From: WTGA01 sp965214055
Lineage (GTDB): Bacteria; Pseudomonadota; Gammaproteobacteria; Arenicellales; Poriferihabitantaceae
Assembly: GCA_965214055.1 (NCBI GenBank)
Contig: OZ243931.1
Span: forward strand, 1,116,001-1,180,000
Direction of reading: 5' to 3'
DNA length: 64,000 nt
Shown: piece by piece, positions 36,952-43,359 of the stretch
Layout: every line of letters begins with the position of its first letter
Position numbering within the stretch: the first letter of the stretch is position 1
Program-made: the position numbers and the translations under genes
Notes under the pieces: model-generated
The model's database searches: none
Seen by the model: the letters and a program-made list of their open reading frames with translations, nothing else
Told to the model about the DNA's origin: nothing

Positions 36952-37210
36952 AGGGTCTGTCTGCCCCCAGCGTTTGCCGGATCATGACGGTCACCTCCTC
37001 GACGAAAGTCTCCCCGGACGGTGCCCCTTCCCACTCCTTCCCCGGCCCGCACAGGGGTTGACGGACCGCGGTCAGAGAAAGCGCCCGGGCCATGCCATGA
37101 CGACACAGCACGGGGTTCGGGGAACCGGGGGCGCCCGCCAACCAGTCCTGCCGCCAGTGACCATACCGCTGCAGGGCTGCCTCCTCCAACTCCCTGGTCC
37201 CTTCAGACAC
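36941..37210 (-). CDS. small hypothetical protein of the recombinase operon
   Basis: An 89-residue protein from GTG 37210. It begins MSEGTRELEEAALQRYGHWR and contains NPVLCRHGMARALSLTAVR. The GTG overlaps the HTH gene stop by 8 bases (GTGTCTGA), and the end overlaps the recombinase start by 11. This tight packing is the main evidence that it is real. Its function is unknown; I would guess a helper of the recombinase. A longer in-frame start inside the HTH gene is less likely. Confidence 0.65.
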   Translation of the reverse strand: MSEGTRELEEAALQRYGHWRQDWLAGAPGSPNPVLCRHGMARALSLTAVRQPLCGPGKEWEGAPSGETFVEEVTVMIRQTLGADRPCGE

Positions 37211-37670
37211 TTTTTTTTGACCGTTCAAGGGCCTTGGTGAGGCTGCGGGGATGCAGTCGAACCCCAAAGTGCTGTTCGATAATGGGCACCAACCGACCCG
37301 CACCCACCGGTCCGTGCTCGAACCGGTAATCCGCAATGAAATCGAGAATTTCCGGGGTGACCTTGTACGCCCCCTTCGGTCCCCGGGCCCGGGGGATCAA
37401 TGCCTGCAGTCCCCCCTCACGGAATCGGCGCCTGAGACGCACACAGGTGGGCACCGAAACCCCAAAGGCCTCTGCCGCCGATCCCAGTGAACCCTTTTCA
37501 GATCGCCGTATCATTTCGTAGCGAACCTGCAAAATATCGCTGGAGTCGAAAAACACGCTGTCCCGGAAAAGAGGGTCCACCACTCTCTCTGGACGAAGAT
37601 GGAGGGTTCCAGCAGCCCGAAGACTCTGTTTTTTTAGGGGATCATCTGGCAGATCATTCATGGTATTCAA
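37203..37670 (-). CDS. helix-turn-helix protein of the recombinase element
   Basis: A 155-residue protein. The HTH lies at about residues 55-95 (SLGSAAEAFGVSVPTCVRLR, then RRFREGGLQALIPR), like the DNA-binding part of IS630-type transposases. A second helical block with GAGRLVPIIEQHFGVRLHP follows. It lacks any catalytic DDE domain. Its place between DUF5372 and a serine recombinase matches a gene trio that I know from other mobile elements. A role in DNA recognition or in regulating the element is likely. Confidence 0.8.
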   Translation of the reverse strand: MNTMNDLPDDPLKKQSLRAAGTLHLRPERVVDPLFRDSVFFDSSDILQVRYEMIRRSEKGSLGSAAEAFGVSVPTCVRLRRRFREGGLQALIPRARGPKGAYKVTPEILDFIADYRFEHGPVGAGRLVPIIEQHFGVRLHPRSLTKALERSKKSV

Positions 37671-37766
37671 AAACGGATCAATATCTATTACCTGTATTGT
37701 TGTTGGAACTCCCTATGTTTGCAAGAAGAATTCCATCATTTCTCATGATAAAGGCATATATTTTCA

Positions 37767-37812
37767 TTTCGGGTAATCTTTTTTGATCATTTCGAGTAAT
37801 CATTTTTGATCA
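37767..37812. repeat. two imperfect 23-bp tandem repeats
   Basis: TTTCGGGTAATCTTTTTTGA TCA and TTTCGAGTAATCATTTTTGA TCA differ at two positions. They lie across the stop codon of the DUF5372 gene and upstream of the HTH gene. They may be binding sites for the HTH protein or simply a local duplication. Confidence 0.55.
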
Positions 37813-38047
37813 ATTCATCCACCAAAATCCGAACACAGATCAACTCATCAAAACGAAAAAGGGAACGACCGGCGGACACCGTCTCAAAAGAGTCAACCTG
37901 GCGAAGCCCGGTCCAGGCGACCGGCACACTGACCAGGAGATCCGCTTCAACCCTCAGACGTATGTTCTTCAGACCGAAATACTTGCTGTGGGATTCAACC
38001 GGAAAACAGCGCCCTTTCCACGGATGAAAGGGGTGGGTGATTTCCAC
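37787..38047 (-). CDS. DUF5372 family protein
   Basis: An 86-residue protein from GTG 38047. It contains ITHPFHPWKGRCFPVESHSK, VPVAWTGL and FETVSAGRSLFRFDEL, which match the small DUF5372 family found beside HTH and serine-recombinase genes in mobile elements. The frame continues upstream past the element boundary to an ATG at 38119 inside the split transposase, so that ATG cannot be the ancestral start. First gene of the element's operon. Function unknown. Confidence 0.78.
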   Translation of the reverse strand: MEITHPFHPWKGRCFPVESHSKYFGLKNIRLRVEADLLVSVPVAWTGLRQVDSFETVSAGRSLFRFDELICVRILVDELIKNDYSK

Positions 38048-38109
38048 AACTTCCCCGGCGTCCGGGCGTGACCCTATGTGGAGTAAGGGTGTATTCGGTA
38101 ATGTGCTCT

Positions 38110-39125
38110 TTGAGCACATTGAATGTTTCGTTTTCTATCTTCCAGCGGGCACGGCCAGCGGCGGCGAGGTCTGCGATGTTATCCTCGTTGACATCCAGAT
38201 CGGTGACGAAGGCATTGCGGTAAGTCACCTTGCCCTGGGGGTTGACGATTTCGATTTCGAGCCAGTTCACGTTCAGTGCATCGGACCCGTCCCGCAACGG
38301 GACCTCATGGGTCCAGCGGTAGCGGTAGGTTCGTTTTCGGGAACCGGTCCCCCGGGTCTGCTGACAGGTCTTCGGATCATGGATGAACTCATAGAGGGTT
38401 GAGTGACTGCTGGGTTTGCAGTTCAGGATGAAACTGCCCTGGGCATCGAGGATGGCCTTGACGATAGGTTGACAGGCATACAGGTCATCGGCAAGGTAGA
38501 GCGGATTGAGATTGACCACCTGGGGTCCTTGTTGGGCCAGCCAGCGTTTTGCGGCCTGGCGTTCGCAGTCCTGTTTCTTGTGTCCGTTCTGGGGATAGAT
38601 GAACTCCGGTGCCAGGGGAATGACCTTGGATTGCCCCGGGGCGACCACGGTGGCGGCGAGGACCTGGTGGTGATATTGTGTTCGGCCGTCACTTTGTTTG
38701 CGCGTAGAGCAGTTTTTGCAGTGGACCTGGTACGAGCTGAAGTATTCTGAGCCATCGAGCGCAATAAGAAGGCGATCATCGAGACGACGCATGGTCTGGA
38801 GGCCATGGTTCGAATCGATATCGTTGATAACATGGTAAAAGACATCATCAAAGTGGTTCGATGGCACGCCGTCGAGCTTTTTTCGGATATGGTTGTCGCA
38901 GGGAATCTTGTGCAGACCGAACAGGGTGTGTGCATTGCTGCGGCCATTGCGTTCGACCCACTCCCGCTGGAAGTGCAGGAACGAAGGGCATTGCATAAAG
39001 AACAGCGAAAAGGTTGCCATGCCAATATCCCGCATGGTGTACTGGATATTCTGACCACGGCGGTCATCCGGCAGCCGGGCACAGGCCTCGCCCAGGGTTT
39101 CCAGATACCGGGGGAGATGCTTCAT
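38110..39125 (-). pseudogene. transposase, N-terminal fragment (split gene)
   Basis: About 338 codons of a DDE transposase: RLLIALDGSEYFSSYQVHC with the first catalytic Asp, LADDLYACQPIVKAIL with the second, and GRARWKIENETFNVL with the catalytic Glu. After base 38110 the frame runs into the inserted element. The missing C-terminus is at 34539-34803. The product would be 426 residues if intact. The ATG overlaps the methyltransferase stop codon by 4 bases. Confidence 0.88.
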
Positions 39126-39796
39126 GCCGGTTCGGCCTCCACGGCGAGAATGGCGGACAGCACGGCGAGGCGTTCGGCCGGTTCCATTGCCTCATACCGC
39201 CGTCCCCAGTTGGCCGCCTTGCGCTTGACTTGCTGACGATGAGTGAAGTTCCTGCCGGCATACCGGCACCAGTGGACCCGGTCCGGTTCGAAGTTGAACC
39301 ACACCTTCTCGGTGACCACCCCGGCCTGGTTCATCACCTGCAGCGACAGGCTGTACCACCGGGATAACCGATCGTCATACAGTTGTGATGGATACCCCGA
39401 GAGCATCACCGCACAGGGCAGGGTGAGCAGGAGGTCGAGCAGGGCTTCATGGTCCGCGTCCTCGTAGTCATAGCGGTAGTACTTTCGATCCGACTTGCGG
39501 GTGTGTTGCAGGTACGGGGGATCACAATAGACCAACTCGGTGCCATCGAACTCGAAGGTGGACAGATAACGGTGGGCGCAGTCATGGATCAACTCCACCG
39601 AATAGTCACAAGAGAAACGGGACAGGGCCCGGGCATTGAGATCAATCCCGATATTGCGCAATGCCGGGGGCTTGCGTTGCATGATGGCTCCACCGCCCAG
39701 ATGGGTTTCGAGATACACACTGTGCGGGGGCATCAGGGCAATCAGGGGCTGACACAGCCCCGAGGTGCCCTTGGAACCAACATAACGATGACCCAT
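39122..39796 (-). CDS. D12-class DNA adenine methyltransferase, element passenger
   Basis: A 224-residue N6-adenine methyltransferase of the Dam/D12 class. The N-terminal signature is RYVGSKGTSG (residues 4-13), the SAM-binding motif is LETHLGGGAIM (29-39), and the catalytic motif is DPPY at 92-95 (VYCDPPYLQHTRKS). It is rather short for a complete Dam but all the core motifs are present. The last 4 bases overlap the transposase start, so the two are translated together. No restriction enzyme gene is next to it. It probably marks or regulates the element's own DNA. Confidence 0.85.
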   Translation of the reverse strand: MGHRYVGSKGTSGLCQPLIALMPPHSVYLETHLGGGAIMQRKPPALRNIGIDLNARALSRFSCDYSVELIHDCAHRYLSTFEFDGTELVYCDPPYLQHTRKSDRKYYRYDYEDADHEALLDLLLTLPCAVMLSGYPSQLYDDRLSRWYSLSLQVMNQAGVVTEKVWFNFEPDRVHWCRYAGRNFTHRQQVKRKAANWGRRYEAMEPAERLAVLSAILAVEAEPA

Positions 39797-39896
39797 GCTT
39801 CCACCCGTTACAGATAAACAACTCGACCATAGTCCTCAAGGGCTATCTTGTCAAGGGTTGATCCAAATCCAGTACAATTCCGTCCATCGCGACCGC

Positions 39897-39972
39897 TCAA
39901 CCGGGCATCAACCCCTTCAAAATGGGTGTTTCAAGGGGGAGAATTCCAAAATTAGAATTGCTGTTGGACAAC
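39897..39972 (+). repeat. 76-bp direct repeat, right copy
   Basis: Identical by eye to 34342-34417. It is preceded by the methyltransferase upstream region and followed, 67 bp later, by the peptide 2 start codon. Here the right arm of the hairpin seen at 34418-34433 is missing. Confidence 0.88.
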
Positions 39973-40039
39973 TCTCCAGCTGGCGGGAATCCCGGATTTT
40001 TGGTACACTTGGACCCCATTCAAATATTTTGGGGCCAAT

Positions 40040-40336
40040 ATGCGTTTGATAATTGCAGCAATTCTTCTAACCATGTCCATGGCTGGAACAGCCTTAGCGG
40101 TCACTTTGCCGATGGGCAATCAAGTGCCATTTGGACCGGTGAAATTCCATCCTTTCGGTCCGCCGGAACCCTCTCCGACATTTCCAATTCCGCCCGGGGA
40201 AGAAATGGCCAAAACTGAAGCAAAATGTGAGATAGAAGTTAAATGGAAATGTGAGGTGAAAAAGGAGGTTGCTTGGACATTAATTACTTGCCTTCCATGC
40301 AAAATCATTTTTTACGATTCAACTAAATGGGCCTAA
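40040..40336 (+). CDS. exported peptide with GxQxPF box (peptide 2)
   Basis: A 98-residue predicted secreted protein. The signal peptide MRLIIAAILLTMSMAGTALA ends at Ala20. VTLPMGNQVPFGPVKFHP (21-38) and PSPTFP (44-49) match peptide 1 almost residue for residue. The C-terminal half differs entirely: it is rich in Lys/Glu and has four cysteines (63, 71, 84, 87), the last two as CLPC, possibly two disulfides. It is convergent with the papain-like protease gene. Not assignable to a known family. The conserved box with variable tail suggests a shared sorting or processing region. Confidence 0.7.
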   Translation: MRLIIAAILLTMSMAGTALAVTLPMGNQVPFGPVKFHPFGPPEPSPTFPIPPGEEMAKTEAKCEIEVKWKCEVKKEVAWTLITCLPCKIIFYDSTKWA

Positions 40337-40508
40337 TGAGAAAATTTTCTCCATTCCATGAATCGAGTTATGGCGAGCTACCCCGTTAAGCGCCGGGTCC
40401 TAACCCTTCGGGATCCAGCGCGATCAGTTACTTCGCGATCAGTTACTTATGGCACTGATCGGCGTCCAAGCGGCGCGCCGAGCAACAGCCGGAGCAACCT
40501 GATTTCGT
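40337..40508. repeat. convergent spacer with hairpin and 15-bp tandem repeat
   Basis: CGCGATCAGTTACTT occurs twice in tandem (40419-40433, 40434-40448). Just before it, 40389-40420 can fold into an imperfect hairpin (GCGCCGGGTCC with GGATCCAGCGC). The spacer separates the ends of peptide 2 and the protease gene. No gene is seen. Confidence 0.5.
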
Positions 40509-41540
40509 TCAAATCTTAGGTTCCAAGAGGTAGATTACTCGATAATCCCCATGGAACCACAAGCGCTCGAAGTCATCCCAACCAGTGACATATTGCCTTC
40601 CCCACGTATTGTGCACCACGGTTTGGGCGGACACATCCACACGCACTACTGTCGTAACATGGCCAGCCTTTCCAGTATGGTCGTCCAAAAAAACCAGCAC
40701 TGGGTTGAAGTTCCAAGGCCTAAGATTTGACGGTGACGCTCTGTAATCTTGAATTTTCCACTCCAAAACTAAGTATTCCAGATTTTTCAACGTTGGCTTT
40801 TTCCCTCTCAGTTCTGAGAGCCAAGTGCTACCACCTAATAACCAGTTGTACCCTCCGTTTTTTGGGCAAGCACTGTCCTTCCTCTTGTCGCTCATCTTGT
40901 CACTTTGCAACGCACTCCACAAATCACCCCCTGTTGTTCCGCCTCCAACGCGGAGGCCAGTCAGAGCAAGCCATTTTATTGCCCCTTCGCATAACTTGCA
41001 CTGCATGCAAAACAAATTTGCAAGCGCCGTAGGCCCACATACGCCTATATCAAGGTATCTATCTCCACCGGGCGTTTTTTGGTATGGCAATCCATCGGGT
41101 TGTACGTATGAAACGGTCCCGTCGTCGCAAACTCTGTAATCATCACTATCGGATCTTCCCGATCTTCCCTCAAGTTTACTGCACTGTTCCACGGACTCCG
41201 AGTTGTCAAGTGTGTCAACAAGGCCTGGCACTAAAACTACCGTCTCAAACCTAACTGTGTTTCCGAAAGTAAAGCTTTGCGCAGGATCGCCCAGAACTGC
41301 CGCCAATAATGCAACGATTGCACACCGAAAAAGAGAGCCCGAGCCGAACTTATTTCGTCGCGCCGCCCGCGCGCTCCCGACCGCCGTGAGCGTCGATTCC
41401 ATACGTACGCTCGGCCGCCCTTCGCTCATCATGTCGACGTACCCATCCGAATCGTCCTGCATCTTGGGCCGGTCGGGCCGTTCCTTCGACCCATAGACCA
41501 GTTCCGCTTCCTTCCAAAGAAACCTAGTAAGGCCGGACAT
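40509..41540 (-). CDS. membrane-anchored or exported papain-like (C39-like) cysteine protease
   Basis: A 343-residue protein. ATG 41540 lies 2 bp after the peptide 3 stop codon, which favours this start through coupling, although it puts about 65 polar residues before the hydrophobic segment (70-88). ATG 41402 would give a conventional signal peptide. After the membrane segment, FGNTVRFETVVLVP (93-106) weakly repeats the peptide box. The protease core shows Cys168 in GVCGPTALANL, His294 in KAGHVTTVVRV and Asn311 in VVHNTWGRQY, the order and spacing of papain-like and C39-like peptidases. Eight or more further cysteines suggest disulfides. The substrate is unknown; the neighbouring peptides are candidates. 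Confidence 0.68.
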   Translation of the reverse strand: MSGLTRFLWKEAELVYGSKERPDRPKMQDDSDGYVDMMSEGRPSVRMESTLTAVGSARAARRNKFGSGSLFRCAIVALLAAVLGDPAQSFTFGNTVRFETVVLVPGLVDTLDNSESVEQCSKLEGRSGRSDSDDYRVCDDGTVSYVQPDGLPYQKTPGGDRYLDIGVCGPTALANLFCMQCKLCEGAIKWLALTGLRVGGGTTGGDLWSALQSDKMSDKRKDSACPKNGGYNWLLGGSTWLSELRGKKPTLKNLEYLVLEWKIQDYRASPSNLRPWNFNPVLVFLDDHTGKAGHVTTVVRVDVSAQTVVHNTWGRQYVTGWDDFERLWFHGDYRVIYLLEPKI

Positions 41541-41542
41541 GG

Positions 41543-41770
41543 TTAACTATGCTTCCAGGGAACCGGGGGCAGTGGTTCCGGCGGGAAAGGAATTGTCGGC
41601 CATGGGTTATCCGCCGCGTTCCAAAGAGGGATGGACACCTCCGAGATTTTTTCGGGTTTGGATTTGGGTGGTTCGAAGGGCGACTGGTTTCCGATAAGAA
41701 ACATTGTGGCTCTGGCGACACTGGAAAACATAAGAGTGAATCCGATCAGCAGTGAAAGCAACTGTTTCAT
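41543..41770 (-). CDS. exported peptide with GxQxPF box (peptide 3)
   Basis: A 75-residue predicted secreted peptide from ATG 41770. The signal peptide MKQLLSLLIGFTLMFSSVAR ends at Ala21. The box reads FLIGNQSPFEPPKSKP (24-39). The tail is very proline-rich (WPTIPFPPEPLPPVPW) and has no cysteine. The protease gene starts 2 bp after its stop codon, so the pair is one transcript. An IS4-type element lies 36 bp upstream of the start and may have cut off the original promoter. The ribosome-binding site is weak. Confidence 0.65.
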   Translation of the reverse strand: MKQLLSLLIGFTLMFSSVARATMFLIGNQSPFEPPKSKPEKISEVSIPLWNAADNPWPTIPFPPEPLPPVPWKHS

Positions 41771-41815
41771 GGTTTTTGGTTTCGATTTTGAAGAATTTGT
41801 CGAAGAGTCTAGCCC

Positions 41816-43265
41816 CAATACTGTTGCTTTAAGCAGATATTCGAATAATTTCCGGATCCCAGAGCTGTATTTCCCGTGACAGCGGTCCCCGTTTTCGCAA
41901 TGGATAATTGCTCATTTTTCTTTTCACGCCACGGGGTTTTTTCTGTCCGCGACTTGAGACGGTCCGTTCTTCCAGGATTTCACGGATCAGATGATCCGTC
42001 TGATACTCTGGGGGGGAAACCGCCGGGTTGTATGATCCGGCGGCGCATGACCCGTGTGGCATGTACGAAGGATAATCGGTCGGGATCTTCCCGCGCCGTT
42101 CCGGCGGCTTCATGAATCAGCCGTCGAACCGCGTAGTGGGCCAACATCAGGCCATCGATTTCCTGGTAGACAAGTTCCGGGGTTTTGCTTCTCAGGATCG
42201 CTCCGGGTCCAAGAAGATGGGTTTTGATTTCGTCGTAGGCGGTCTCGATTTCCCATCGTTCGTGATACAGCGCAGCCAACTCTTCGGCCGGGGCCTGTTC
42301 CGGGTCCAGGATCGTGGTGGCCAACCGGTAGATTTCATCCCTCCCATCGAACCGATAGGCGATGATTCGGATCGGGCGCTCCCCGGTGCTTTTTCGGCGG
42401 TCCCGACCACTACCGCGGATCACGCTTCGCCACGATCCATCCGTCAAGGCTTCGTGCACTGGAAAGGCATGATTTCCCTTGAGCCGCCACAACAGGTCAG
42501 CACCGGTCTCGGCGGCACGGCTCCACAACGGAAAACCACAGTAATAGCGGTCTGCCAGCACCAACATGCCCGGAGAGAATTCGTCGAGCAGACGCTCCGC
42601 CTGTTCCGCTTCGCTCTCACGCAACGGACCCGCCGTCCAGGCCAGAGCGGCCCGGGTGCCCAGTTCCACCATCATCGTGACCCGGGCCTGGGGAAATGCC
42701 GAATCGCCGCGACTGGATGCTGGCAACCCGAATCTTTCCCGGTTGCGCACTTCATCTGGCAAATTCAGCGTCGAACCGTCAAAGGCCACCAGACGCCATC
42801 CCCGATACCATGATCCAACGGTTTCACGGGTGGCCAACGGAACCACGCAACGCTCCCGCAAGGCCGAAAACGGCCCCGTCCCCAGACGAGACCGGGCCCG
42901 GGAAATCGATGACTTCCCCGAAACCCGCATCGGCAGGTCCGCACAACTCCAACGCAAACCATCGACCAGACAACGCAAGACCTCCCGAGTCGATACCGAA
43001 CGAAACAGGGCCATCACGATGACGTAATACACCATCACCTCCGCTGGCAAATCCCGCCGACGGCGACTTTCCTGTCCTCCAGAACTTAACGCCGAACAGA
43101 CCACCTCACGCGGATAAAACCGCGAGATTACATTGATACTCATATAGTCGGAAAGACGCGCACCACCTGGAAGTGTGGCCTGCGTGCGGGCCATGACTAT
43201 CCTCCTCATGCAAAATCGAATGAGGAGGATTGAAGCATAAATATTTCCTTAAAGCAACAGTATTG
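41816..43265 (-). mobile_element. IS4-family insertion sequence with 10-bp target duplication
   Basis: The ends are inverted repeats beginning CAATACTGTTGCTTTAAG, 18 bp exact with matches continuing to about 26 bp. AGTCTAGCCC flanks it on both sides (41806-41815 and 43266-43275), a clean 10-bp target duplication that indicates a fairly recent insertion. Length 1450 bp with one transposase gene. It sits between peptide 3 and its former upstream DNA. Confidence 0.93.
41829..43194 (-). pseudogene. IS4-family transposase, frameshifted near the C-terminus
   Basis: ATG 43194 has an ideal AGGAGG six bases upstream. The catalytic residues are in VAFDGSTLNL (Asp), VLADRYYCGF (Asp) and YHERWEIETAYDEIK (Glu, the Y-2-R-3-E-6-K signature). 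The frame stops at 41980-41982. A run of seven G (42010-42016; C on the coding strand) precedes the stop. With six, the frame would continue LIREILEERTVSSRGQKKPR and VKRKMSNYPLRKR, the usual basic tail of this family, to a stop at 41829-41831. Either a recent one-base insertion or programmed slippage explains this. Confidence 0.87.
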
Positions 43266-43359
43266 AGTCTAGCCCGAGTTTACCGCGTTCAGTGGAAAAT
43301 TTCTCCTTGAGTTCCCCCCATTTCGTTTTTTCTGTTTAAAAATCCCCGTTAAATCATAG

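Larger units (their letters stand above)
34804..38109 (-). mobile_element. 3306-bp serine-recombinase element inserted in a transposase
   Basis: Carries, in transcription order on the minus strand, a DUF5372 gene, an HTH gene, an 89-codon gene and a large serine recombinase gene; the last three overlap. Both junctions show TTGA (34804-34807 and 38110-38113), and removal restores the host transposase frame exactly. No terminal inverted repeats were seen, which fits integration by a serine recombinase. Confidence 0.85.
34418..39896. mobile_element. methyltransferase-transposase element carrying a nested serine-recombinase element
   Basis: The segment between the two 76-bp direct repeats holds a D12 methyltransferase gene (39122-39796) overlapping a transposase gene (39125 downward). 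A second element, 34804-38109, has split the transposase. Without the inner element the outer one would be 2173 bp. No terminal inverted repeats were found; the boundaries are inferred from the flanking repeats only. Confidence 0.55.

Noticed and set aside
36941..37336. Longer version of the small gene in the recombinase operon
   Set aside because: The extra N-terminal 42 codons lie inside the HTH gene in another frame. GTG 37210 overlapping the HTH stop is the better start.
40419..40448. Possible CRISPR-like or iteron array from the 15-bp tandem repeat
   Set aside because: Only two copies with no spacers; treated as a simple tandem repeat.
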